From: Brachypterus glaber
Taxonomy: Eukaryota > Arthropoda > Insecta > Coleoptera > Kateretidae
Direction of reading: 5' to 3'
Length of the DNA: 64,000 nucleotides
NCBI GenBank assembly: GCA_958510825.1
Contig: OY294046.1
Coordinates: 72,921,808-72,985,807, forward strand
Part shown: piece by piece, positions 22,165 to 33,053 of the stretch
How the letters are laid out: each line of letters begins with the position of its first letter
Numbering within the stretch: position 1 is the stretch's first letter
Position numbers and translations under genes: made by a program
The notes under the pieces: generated by a model
The model's input: only the letters and a program-made list of their open reading frames with translations
The model's database searches: none
Told to the model about the DNA's origin: nothing

Positions 22165-22885
22165 GACTGCTAGTCAAAAAAGTGAAAATTTGTCATGGTC
22201 GGAGCACATTTCTTTAATTTGCAAGAGGTCCAAGTCCCTGCTCTATGTTTTAAAGAAAAGTTTTTTATCCTGTTGTCCAATAACTTTTACAAAACTTTAT
22301 AAAACTTATGTTCGGCCTATTTTGGAATATTGTGGTCCGGTTTTTAATGCAGATCTTGTTCGTGAAAAAAGACTTCTTGAATCAGTGCAGAAATTGCCCA
22401 CCCGTTTGCCATACGGTCGTGTTCGACCTTCCTATGAAAACAGACTTTCTATACTTCAACTCCCAACCATTAAAAATAGGCGTAGTAGGGGAGATCTTAT
22501 AGTAACGTTTCGTGCTTTACACAATCTTTTTGGTGTTAATCTTAAATCATTATTTAATATAAACAATGACGTTAGATTGAGAGGTCATGGTCTAAAATTA
22601 AAACAGGACTTTATTACCAGTGCTCGTCAAAACTTTTTATCCAACCGAGTTTTTCAAACGTGGAATAGTTTACCCAGAGAAGTGGTTCACGCTCCAACTG
22701 TAAATGGTTTTAAAAATGGTTATGACCTATGGGCGGAAAATAACTTTTAAATTACGTATTTTAAGAACATTTAGTCTTTAATTAATATTGTATTTTTATT
22801 GTTGTTTTATACCCGTACGGGGTCTTATAGGATTGATTCCTTCACCCCATAATTGTTGTTATTAATAATAATAATAATAAAATAT
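22165..22885 (+). pseudogene. LINE 3' fragment (CR1/Jockey-like)
   Basis: The frame starts inside the element (NLSWSEHI) and runs 186 codons through YVRPILEYCGPVF and NRRSRGDLI to a stop at 22750. These are typical of the reverse transcriptase C-terminal part in CR1-type LINEs. The 3' UTR has a short CCCGTACGGG hairpin and a (TAA)n tail at 22863-22883. Palm motifs are missing (5' truncation). Its relative in the window is at 54700-55454. Confidence 0.8.
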
Positions 22886-22984
22886 AAAAAAAATTAATTT
22901 CTGAACTAATCAATCAATCCTTAATCTTGCAAGCCCTTTTTAGATCATACGCTATAAAACAACACTTAATATTCAGTTTTGCTT

Positions 22985-23062
22985 TTTGCAGCGTTCTTTA
23001 CTTTTAAAGGTTTTTTTTTTCATAAGGTATTTTTTCTATTTTGCGACTCTTATAAGCTCATA
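22985..23062 (+). repeat. Host repeat H, first piece
   Basis: The segment ending at GCTCATA is contiguous with 24308 onward in the uninterrupted inverted copy at 30245-30840. It is split here by the foldback element. Confidence 0.8.
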
Positions 23063-23070
23063 ATCACACG

Positions 23071-24299
23071 GGCAGACTAACATCTCTACTCTAAATTTCA
23101 CTACTCCGTAACATCTCTACTCCATAACATCCCTACTCCATAACAACTCTACTCCATAACATCTCTACTCCATAACATCTCTACTTCATAACATCCCTAC
23201 TCCATAACATCCCTACTCCCCAACAACCCTACTCCGTAACATCTCTACTCTATAACATCTCTACTCCATAACATCTCTACTCCGTAACATCTCTACTCCG
23301 CACTTGATTAGCAACTTATTAATTAAGGAGTGATTGACGGAACAAAGTACATTATTTTATCACAATTTTTCCTAGTAAGTGTTTGTCTTTATACAAAATA
23401 AAAAAAATTACAGACGTATGTTATAAATACAAACTTAAATATACATAGTAATATATTTGTTAATTTAATTTAAAAAAACATTGTGACAATTTCGATAATT
23501 ATTGTTTTACAGTTCTGTACAAAAGGTGTTTTAGCACCTTTTATAAAATTGACTTAAGTCAAAAAAATATTTGTCACGGTAAGCAATTTGAATTTTTACA
23601 TTTAAAATATTTAGTTCAATAATACCTTATTTATTAGAATATTTTGTTTTTTTTATTAGAACATGTTAAGAGTACGCGGGCAAAGAGACGGGACTTGGAG
23701 GTACATATACAGGGAACAAATATACCACTAAGACTCCAAGTCCGTAGGTCGCAGTTATGTTTGTGCGTCGAAGACTAAAAAAAAATACTTATAATACATT
23801 GTTAAACACTTATATTAAATACTTATATTGTAAATTTTAAATTTTTTTTTATTATTATAAACACATTTTTTCTTAAAATATAGTTTTTTTTTTCTCCGAT
23901 ATAATGATATTATTTATTTTTAATATGTAATTAAATAAACAATAAATTTGTATGCGTCTAGCACTTTCTAGCTTTAGCTTTATTATCGTATATGATAATG
24001 AAAAAAAAACATTGTACATTGTTCCGCAAAGCACTTACTTAATAGGTTGCTAATCAAGTGCATATAGTGCGGAGTAGAGATGTTACCGAATAGAGATGTT
24101 ATGGAGTAGAGATGTTATAGAGTAGAGATGTTACGGAGTAGGGTTGTTGGGGAGTAGGGATGTTATGGAGTAGGGATGTTATGGAGTAGAGATGTTATGG
24201 AGTAGAGATGTAATGGAGTAGAGTTGTTATAGAGTAGGGATGTTATGGAGTAGGGATGTTAGGGAGTAGAGAAATTTAGAGTAGAGATGTTAGTCTGTC
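23071..24299. mobile_element. Foldback element with minisatellite inverted arms
   Basis: Each end (23071-23322 and 24045-24299) carries about 12 copies of a 16-bp unit (AACATCTCTACTCCAT) in opposite orientations. The outer ends are GGCAGACTAACATC and its near mirror. 8-bp flanks ATCACACG (23063-23070) and ATCACAGG (24300-24307) differ at one base. The uninterrupted repeat at 30.75 kb shows a single ATCACACG. The 720-bp interior has no coding frame. This resembles the Foldback class, whose arms are tandem short repeats. Confidence 0.85.
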
Positions 24300-24307
24300 A
24301 TCACAGG

Positions 24308-24564
24308 CATTTTGCGTGTTCTTATAGACCCATAAAAGGTGTCTACTTTTTTTTCTGTTGGGTTGGCAACAGACAAAAGTCTTGTCGCTTGACGTTTTCC
24401 GTGTAAATGTCAATGTCACTTTAAAGTTTAATTTTCTACAAAATTTTCTGTTTAGGTTATTTTTTGCCGTGTTAAAATTGTGGCTTGGTTACTTGAAGTG
24501 TTAAAGAGAAGACATGACTATAAAATATATCAACATATAATTTGTTCTTAGAATTTTAAACATG
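24308..24564 (+). repeat. Host repeat H, second piece
   Basis: It continues host repeat H from GCATTTTGCG to AAACATGG. It is homologous to the inverted copy at about 30525-30775. Confidence 0.8.
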
Positions 24565-24605
24565 GCGAAAACCGAGGGGTCCCGCAATAATGAAGGAGAC
24601 GACGC

Positions 24606-24770
24606 ACTTGGCCAGGAAGTCTGGGAAGTCTCTAGGAAGTCTCAGGAAGTCCGGGAAGTTTTTGAGAAGTCTCAGGAAGTCTAGGAAGTCACTAGGAAAT
24701 CTCAGAAAGTCCGGGAGGTCTTTGAGAAGTCGCAGGAAGTCTCAGGAAGTCTGGGAAGTCTTTAGTCGTT
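24606..24770 (+). repeat. GGAAGTCTCA minisatellite array, left
   Basis: Units of about 9-20 bp built on GGAAGTCT. The Lys/Ser-rich frame across it (24590-24892) is a translation of the array. Confidence 0.9.
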
Positions 24771-25330
24771 ATTTTAATAAAAATACTTGGAAAACACGGT
24801 GTAATTTACCCCCTCCACACGCTCCGTGTAAGTGGCGTGGTTTTCGGCATATCGGCAGCACACTTCATTTAGTCTATTTCGCGAGAAAGTGATCGTTTGG
24901 ACTTTATACTTTATACTAAACTATAAATATAAATAATTAAACTTTTAAATAAATAGGAGATATAGTTTTATTACACAAAAAAATAAATGTCTGCCCAAGT
25001 TTCTACCATAACTTACGCAAAATTTGGCCAGAGGTAAGCTCTTCCTACCTCGTAACGCAGTTTCTTATAATTTCTCAATAAATTCTACATGGTGTAACGC
25101 TGTATTCGACCCCACCTAAACCCTTTATGTACTTTGTGAACGAATTCATTGGGTTTGTTTTTTTTGTCGAAAATCTCAGTTCTAAACTGGTTCGGAACTG
25201 GTGCAGTTGCAACTGGGCAGTTCTCAATGGCAACTGCGCACGTTCCGAACCAATGGAGATTTCTCCCGTTAGATTAGACAGGGACAAAAGTTCTACCCAA
25301 AAAGGATAGAATACATACATACACTCCCAC

Positions 25331-25410
25331 TTCCACCCAACCAAACAAATTCTGTATTTGTTCTTTGTTGAACAAATACAATATTTACTTGGCCGGGCGA
25401 AAAGTGTAAC
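25331..25410. repeat. Hairpin homologous to the next one
   Basis: CAACCAAACAAATTCTGTATTTG faces CAAATACAATATTTACTTGG with several mismatches. It appears to be a decayed sister of 25504-25591. Confidence 0.6.
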
Positions 25411-25503
25411 TATATTAAAGAAGTTACTGGCGCCATCTAAATTTTAGTAGAATTATTTTATTCTACAGATTCACATTAGCTGTGTTCGTTCGTACCGCTC
25501 ACT

Positions 25504-25591
25504 GCTACACTTTCCGGCCAACCAAATAAATACTGTATTTCTTGTATGAAAAACAAATACAGTATTTATTTGGTTGGCTGGAAAGTGTAGC
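25504..25591. repeat. 37-bp near-perfect hairpin
   Basis: The arms 25504-25540 and 25555-25591 pair along 37 bp with one mismatch (a possible G-U pair in RNA) around a 14-nt loop. The arms start GCTACACTTTCC and end ATACTGTATTT. Confidence 0.85.
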
Positions 25592-26069
25592 ACAAATGAG
25601 ATAGAGATAGGGTAGACGTCTTTTGTTTCATAATTCTAGTTGTAGAGATCTCCATTCAGAACTGCTATTTTCGGAAAACAATATAAACCAAATAAACCGA
25701 TTGTTTCATGTTTTTACTTAGTCACAGAATGATTATCATACCTCGGGCAAAAGCGGGCATAAATTCAGCACTGCAGTGCATTGATAAGAAGCAGCTGCAA
25801 GACGGCTGACCCCACTCCACTAGAACGCAACGCTAAGAAATCTATGATAAAAGTTAAAAAAGATGACAAAAGATGAATAATAATAGCTTGCAATTGCCCG
25901 GGCACTGTAAATCATTATCCGTGATAATAATTATGATAATTATAATAATTATTATTAAATTAGGTCCTTATAAAATAATCTGATCCGAAAACTAACTTTA
26001 ACAATAAATCCCTGAATAAAAAATTCGCGGGCTAAATTTAAAAATCACGCATGCGTAGAATTGCAAACA

Positions 26070-26275
26070 GTTGTTAGAAGTCTTTAGGAAGTCACTATAA
26101 ATCTTTGGGAAGTCGGAGGAAGTCTCAGGAAGTCTCAGGAAATCTCAGGAAGTCGTAAGAAGTCTTAGGAAATCTCAGGAAGTCGTAAGAAGTCTTAGGA
26201 AATCTTTGAGAAGTCCGGGAAGTTTTTGAAAATTATAGGAAGTCTTAGGAAATCTTTCGAAATATTGCAAAAGAC
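26070..26275 (+). repeat. GGAAGTCTCA minisatellite array, right
   Basis: Same unit and same orientation as 24606-24770, with a higher-order pattern AGGAAATCTCAGGAAGTCGT repeated in tandem. Confidence 0.9.
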
Positions 26276-26334
26276 TTCCGATTTTAAAGGAGACGACGCA
26301 CCCAAAACCTATTGCGGGACCCCTCGGCGAAAAC

Positions 26335-26535
26335 TGTAATGCCAACACGAAACAAAAATCCCTAAATCAGGCCTCAATTTAAATGTAAGTTTTTTAAATT
26401 ATAGAGCAAAATAGAAAAAATAGTAAAAAGCACTCGTTTCATAACACGTTTTTAGCGCACGAGTACAAGTACAAAGTACTAGTTATTATGTTATGTTATG
26501 AAACTAGTACTTTAATATACTATTTTTTATAAAAG
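26335..26535 (+). repeat. Host repeat H, third piece
   Basis: It resumes at TGTAATGCCAAC and runs into a shortened hairpin (CACTCGTTTCATAAC ... GTTATGAAACTAGTA). The inverted copy at 30245-30500 has the full hairpin. Confidence 0.8.
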
Positions 26536-27093
26536 CTCATAATGACTTTATTGTTCATATAGAGTTTATAATTTATAAACCTATTTTATTTAAGTTGTTC
26601 TTTCTTGGTCCGTTTATTTGCGTTGGCGTAAAACAACAATATCTTGGATTACTTTCTATATTCGCAAGGAAACGCAAGCCAACAAAATATGTATCGATTG
26701 GAGGAATTATTTCTCTATCATTCATCATTTGTTATAGGTAAGCTAAGCTATTGTAACTTTAACTTTTTAAGTAAATTGAGAGCATAGTAATGAAGTTAAA
26801 TGTGTCCTTTGGACAATTAAAGTTGGAGAACTACGAATAAATTCACGTGGATATAGACACCTCCTATAAATAATATACACTAGATATAGAATGGCCATAA
26901 AAGCGGATTACACGTATCAGTTTTATGCGAGAATTTAATTACTACGAGATTGCAAAATGCTCTTGTAATTATCATTTAACAAATTGACAGTTACAATGTT
27001 ACGACGTAAATAGTTAAATGTTTTATCATAATAAAAATGATAATTAGATGTACGTCTGTTTAAAATAACATTAACATATATATCAATACCATA

Positions 27094-27942
27094 CACGGTG
27101 TATTTGAAATAGCATAGGAAATTTTAACAGATGATTCTACATCATAAAATATGACAAAAAGTTCCTATAAACATATGTCTAAAAATGCGTCATAAGGGAG
27201 CTACGCCCCTTTGAAAGTGGCTAGAAAGATCGGTTTTTATTTAATAACTCAGGAACCCTTTGAGATATATCAACGAGGTTTTGCACGTCAACTAATCCTA
27301 CCAAGGCCCGTTTTTATGTGTTATTTTCATGTACTTATTTTAACCAGGGGTGTGCGAAACGGGGGGGGGGGCTTATCAGTTTTTTGTCCCAAACTTTTTT
27401 CTGTGTAACTTTTTTGCAATTTTATATTTGAAATATGATTCCTCAGGTTAAAATACCAAAGTCTAAACCGTTTTTGAGAAAAATTCATTTGAAGGTGAAA
27501 TTCCACGGTTCGAGGACGAAAAATTAAATACTAAAATGTTAAAAACCAAAATTTTAATGATGCAGGGCGAATGTACATTAAAAACTAAGAAAAAAACCTC
27601 ATATACAGTTACTTACAAAAGTAAATCCTAATGGAGCTATGGTCTCCTAAATATGCACCATTTTTAAAGGGCTATGGTAGCTTTAAAATCGTTTTTTCGA
27701 CCTACATGTATGGAAACTTTTTTTCTTAGTTTTTGATGTAGAATAACATTGCATCATTAAAATTTTGATTTTCGACATTTTAGTATTTAATTTTTCGTCC
27801 TCGAACCGTAAATTTCACCTTCAAATGAACTTTTCTCGAAAACGGTTAATCCTACATTATTATAACAAGAGTAACTTTTTGTCATATTTTATCATTTAGA
27901 ATCACCTGTTAAAATTTCCTACGCTATTTCAAATACAGCCTG
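27094..27942. mobile_element. Foldback MITE, TA-flanked (849 bp)
   Basis: Inverted arms (CACGGTGTATTTGAAATAGC at the left, near mirror at the right) with TA on both sides. The pairing continues inward through AAAATATGACAAAAAGTT and the block around GTCCTCGAACCG. A diverged partial relative lies at 48985-49800. Confidence 0.75.
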
Positions 27943-27961
27943 TATATAAATAATCTAGTAA

Positions 27962-28075
27962 GGGGCTGTCCATATATTACGTAACGCGCCTAGGGATGGG
28001 GGGCCAGAGAAATTGTTACAGTTTGTGACAGGGGGAGGGGGGGGGGGCTAGTAAACGTTACGTAACGGAATTTAA
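27962..28075. repeat. Small MITE with TTACGTAACG arms
   Basis: GGGGCTGTCCATATATTACG and the GTTACGTAACG right arm enclose G-runs. Confidence 0.55.
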
Positions 28076-28079
28076 TAAA

Positions 28080-30240
28080 TTTAATGTTTATTTCCTAAGC
28101 TTGGCAGATGTATTTTTTTTTCAACATAAATAACTATTTAGTGGTCCATAATTCCCTTTTTCACACAAAAATTGACGAAACTATGCATATTTAAATAATA
28201 TTGTAATCAGTAAAAAAACTGTTGACATTGATATTAAAAAAAAATCTTACGGCCTTGTTCTTGCGTGATCTTGCCTATGAATCATCGGCGATGATACATT
28301 TTCGCGCGGAATGTGTACTCACAGAACACCAATGTGCATAAACAATATACGTGTTATACGAGACACTCAGTGTAAAAAAAGGTACCTAGTATTTTCTCCC
28401 TGTGTGATATTGATTATTTATATTTTTTTAAAGTTTGAGTGATTTTTTCGTGTAAATTTTTTTTTAGGTTATGTTATACTATATTTTAGGTTCATGTTTG
28501 TTTTGTCGAGAAAAACGAATCAATAGTGAGAATACAGTTAAATTTATTGCGAAACAAAATTTCTATATTGTTACGCCTTACACGCGTTACCAATTGATGG
28601 TTTATTTTAATTTTTACAATCCATTTCATAAAAATGCAGTAAAGCTCTAGAAGCGAAGGCGATAATTTTTACGAATTTCACGCAAGTGAATAAAGAAAAC
28701 AAAAAAAATGTACAGACGTTTTTGTTTTACGAATTCTATTAAAATTTTTATTCCTTGCGTATTTTTAATTTCTTTAAAACTAAAGTTCATAAGAAAGATC
28801 CAGCGCCGCAATCGAAAAATTTTACAAAAAAGGCCCCGCATATACGCTTGTTAAACATTTGGCCTATTTAAAACCAAAAAACGAAGTAGAAGTGGCTCCC
28901 CCTAACTATGGAATTACCCTTTACCTGAACTGAAATTATATCATTTTATTTCTTAATAAAGATTCTGCTCAATATATCATAAGACTCACATTTTCAACGA
29001 CATTAGATAAGATTAAAACGTTTGTAATTGAATGAATTCAACAAAGCATAAAATATTCCCCAGAGCCATTGGCACCAGTATAAACATACGTAGAGACCAG
29101 CTACCCTATAAAATTATACGTGTATTCTCTATTATTATGATAACATGGTCGCAAAATCGAGGGACATTCTTCCACATGGACGAACTCTATACCAGACAAT
29201 CGACCATGTTCCTTTTATAATTTCTAATTTCTCCAGGATTAAAAATTGGATCGTTTTTATGTTATTACCAAGAGCGTATAATCGTGTCATTCCCGTTACG
29301 ATTGTCTCTGGTAACAAAAAATCACAACATTTGGCGTTGTTTGCATTGTAGAGCATTGTTGGATAAGATATGTTTGACGAGGCATAAAATTAACGGAAAT
29401 TAAACTGTAACATATATATTTTTTACCACGATTATATTTACTTAATTTAAAAGTATGTAGAATGAATTTTAATATCAGGAATACGTACGCTCCAGTGGTA
29501 CATACTGGTTATACATTAAATATAATTAAAACTGAAAAACGTAAGTGTCCCATCCGTAAGAATGAAAATACCCTAAATCCTTTTTTTTTATAGAAGGATA
29601 ATTCCTAGGACACTAGTTATGTAATGGCAGAGGTCTAGTGTCTTTAGGACTATGTCAAAAATTTATATATTTTTTTAATAAATATACATTTACGCCGAAA
29701 AAAGAATATCATTAATTTTGATCATCAGTTTTATTGTATTAATGCTTAAAACTCTTTGACTTTATGAACAAATTAATTATATAAGCATTGTTATCATAAA
29801 TGTTTCATTGTTAAAATTAAAACCATTTTTTTATTTTTAGGCTCTTTTAATAGGATATTGTCAAGAGTTGGCTAGGTAGCCATACAGGCTTTACCTAAAT
29901 TTCATAAAACAATTTTTCTATTTATAAATTAGTACCTTTTATTGCATAAAGATGTTTTGCACACCAAGCATTCTTGTGTTATTGAACTTAAATAAACTAG
30001 GATTGTTTGGAAAACGTTTTGGTATAAATACGGTACGTAGAATTAGAATTGGAATTATTATAAAATTAGACTATCAGATTGAATACCGTAGAGTCGATAG
30101 TTGGGTAGTCCCCAAAGTGGGCAGTGCCCAATGGGCAAAGTAACTCTGACATATCTGGAACCTAGAGTGGTAAGAACGTGTATTATAAATAAGAGTTTAA
30201 TTACCCCAACCCCAAACCTGTATCCAGCAAAATTGAGAGG
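28080..30240. other. Long stretch without recognised features
   Basis: It contains only short overlapping frames on both strands (28647-28841, 29032-29356, 29952-30292), none with a recognised motif. The overlapping frames at 29135-29356 on opposite strands argue against any single one being real. Confidence 0.35.
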
Positions 30241-30244
30241 AAGA

Positions 30245-30840
30245 CCATTAATCGTAACACGAAGAACCCATCATTCGGTACTAAAGTACTAGTTTCATAA
30301 CATACGTTTTTAGCGCACGAGTACAAGTTAGTACAAGTTAGAAAACGAGCCGCTTGCGGCGAGTTTTCTAAAGTAATAGTGCGCTAAAAACGTGTTATGA
30401 AACGAGTGCTTTATACAATTTTTTCTATTTTGCTCTAAAATTAAAAAAAACTTACATTTAAATTGATGACTGATTTAGGGATTTTTGTTTTGGATTGACA
30501 TTACAGTTTACACCATGTTTAAAATTCTAAGAACAAATGATATTTTGATATATGTTATAGTCATCTCTTCTCTTTTTTACTGCAATTAACCAAGCCACAA
30601 TTTTAACGGTAAAAATAACCTTAACACAAAATTTTGTAGAAAATTCAACTTTAAAGTGACATTGACATTTGAACGGAAAACGTCAAGCGATAGGCCAGGT
30701 CTGTTGCCAACCCAAAAGAACAAAAAGTACAGACCTCTTATGGGCCTATAAGAACACGCAAAATGCGTGTGATTATGAGCTTATAAAAGTCGCAAAATAG
30801 AAAAAACATTTTAGATTTTCTTCCATTGTTCCATTTATCT
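30245..30840 (-). repeat. Host repeat H, uninterrupted copy
   Basis: It is inverted relative to the split copy at 22985-26535 and contains neither insertion, so it serves as an empty-site reference for both. Its 30281-30412 part is a long hairpin with apex GCCGCTTGCGGC and arms TTTCATAACA...TGTTATGAAA. Confidence 0.85.
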
Positions 30841-31099
30841 ATTTCATATTCTAAATGTTATGTTATTCAAAGAAGGGGAACTTTTAAAAGTGCACGGTTT
30901 AGCCGATAAACTTAAATGGCTGGATGGTAAATATTTGCTTACTTCCAACAGAAAAGGGGCTTTTTTGTTTAGCGGTTTTTTAAATTAGTCTCAAATTTGA
31001 AAAAAAAGTGCCTCTACCATTTAAGTTAGAATCAAATTTTGAGCAACTTTTTATCCCTCTGTATATTTGTATGTATCTGGTCAATTCTTAACACCATTA

Positions 31100-32134
31100 C
31101 ACAGAAGAAAAGGATATCTTGAATCAAAGCAAAACGATCTTGAACCAAGGCCGCCATGGCTTTCGATATGTTCAACGCCATGACTGTCTTGGATCAAGTC
31201 CGCCGTGATCTTGGTATTTGAGGTCCTAGATTTAAGGATATATCCTTAAATCAAAGCCACTTAAACCATTTATTTAAGATCATCTTATCTTAAACCAAGT
31301 ATGTAATTATCTTAATTTAAGATCATATTATCTTTATCCAAGATCATATTATCTTGCACCAAGTCTTGGTTTAAGATAATAAAATCTTGAATGAAGAGAA
31401 TTATAATCTTGATTTAAGATTATGATTCTCTTGATTCAAGATTATATTGACCCCACAGTCAGGTTCCAGGGTTAATAGAATGGTAAATATTTTGAAAAAA
31501 TTTCCCACATATGTATAATATTATTGCACACGCCTATGAAATATGATACTTTTTTACTCTGTTAATCGTGTGAAATTTGGTTTCATAGGTGCTCTTGTTT
31601 TTGAAGAAAAACTTGTTGCAACGCCATTGCAAAATGGCGCTTATAGGCATAAATTATTTAAAGCTACTTACCCGTGATTTTTTTAAGTAAATTTGAAAAT
31701 CCCCATCGTTTGAGAGTAACAGATACAAATTCGTCCATTTTAAAGCAGATAAAAACAATGATACACCTTTAAAGACAACTGACGGCAAAAATAAAACAAA
31801 CCTAACTTCTCTCCCGCGCATATCTTGAACTACTGCGCAAAATGTATATCTACGTGGGGTGATTCCGGTAAACTCTTAACCGTAAGACAACAGGGTCTTT
31901 GAGTCAAGATAATAACTCTTGATTCTCTGTTACTATTTTAAATGTCATGCATTTAAGAAAAAAATCCTTGACACAAGGATCTTTCTACCAAGAAAATAAT
32001 TAAAGAAAACCAAAGTCACAGATAATCTTAAACCGAGGATACATGATCTTAAAAGAAGATTATTACCTCGATTTAAGATAATATAAATCCAAGATAGTTT
32101 ATTATCTTCTGCCAAGATAACCTTTTTTTCTGTG
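31100..32134. mobile_element. MITE rich in AAGAT/ATCTT palindromes
   Basis: The ends CACAGAAGAAAAGGATATCTTG and a near mirror are flanked by TA (31098-31099 and 32135-32136). The interior, especially 31270-31440 and 32020-32110, is packed with ATCTTGAATCAAGAT-like palindromes. Non-coding. A partial relative lies near 51700-51990. Confidence 0.7.
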
Positions 32135-32139
32135 TACTA

Positions 32140-33050
32140 CATTAAAAAGAATAGTCTTATTCTTATAAAATTTCGTATAAAGCCTATCAAAAATAAGTAA
32201 AACTGAAAAAGTCCAAAGCAAAAAATCTAATAATTGATCGGCTTTAAAAAAGAGGTGATGCAGTTATTCCATAGTAGGACTTAAGGTTGAGTTACCCAAT
32301 AATAATTTCATTGGTTAGATTTGGCAAATAAACCTGACACTTCATTGGTCAATTATTAGTTAGTTTAGTGTTAATTTTTGGGTAAATCGTCCTTTATAAG
32401 TTATATTTTAATATTTTAGGTAAATTGCAATGTATTATTGTTTAGACCATCCGGAATATTTCTTCTGGACATGACCATTTTTGGTATAGATATTTTCTGT
32501 ATATATACTTAGATTGTATCATAAAAACGGATCCGCCTACGCCCCCGTACAAACTTTATCTTCCTATTTACTAATCTTATACATATTTTATATATCTCAG
32601 TGTATCTTCCCTTTATTTGTTATTTTATTACAGTGCGCCCTATCCGTGAAAAGCAGTAACAATGTTCCTAATCCCTAAACTGCGTCAGCACTATAAGACC
32701 TGACTTGCTTATGAGAACAGTCATTAACTAGGTACAGAAACTCAATAACCAAGATTGCAAACGACAATAAACATAAAATAATTAATTAAAATTCTGCACG
32801 CATTGGCGCAACAAAAGGGCCAGAAAATCTAAACAAACATAACTTTTTAACTATCTGAAATTAAATTGAAGCTAACATAAGCCTTAATTCTAAAGAGTAA
32901 AGATGGGAATGTTAATAGTTTCTGGAATATACCGATGGATTTTAGCCCACTTTTTAACAATTAGACGCTGTTTTGGCAATGACAGACCTGCACTTGAAAA
33001 CTTTTTGAAAGCTCTTTTTATTTCGTTAAGTGATATTGTATAAATACATA
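32140..33050. other. Unassigned sequence
   Basis: No gene or shared repeat recognised. Confidence 0.4.
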
Positions 33051-33053
33051 ATG

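Larger units (their letters stand above)
24573..26326. mobile_element. 1754-bp DNA element with 8-bp target duplication
   Basis: The termini CGAGGGGTCCCGCAATA are mirrored exactly at the right, and identical 8-bp repeats GCGAAAAC flank it (24565-24572 and 26327-26334). A further GGAGACGACGCAC block is also inverted near each end. Two arrays of a GGAAGTCTCA-type unit (24606-24770 and 26070-26275) lie inside, both in the same orientation. No transposase was found. An 8-bp duplication suggests hAT or a P/Foldback-type transposase acted in trans. Confidence 0.85.

Noticed and set aside
23085..24290. CRISPR-like array
   Set aside because: Units are contiguous 16-mers without spacers, in inverted arms of a transposon, in a eukaryotic genome.
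24590..24892. Lys/Ser-rich 100-residue protein
   Set aside because: Translation of the GGAAGTCTCA minisatellite inside a transposon; repeat units out of frame elsewhere.
29032..29356. Overlapping frames on both strands
   Set aside because: Mutually overlapping and without motifs; none can be preferred.
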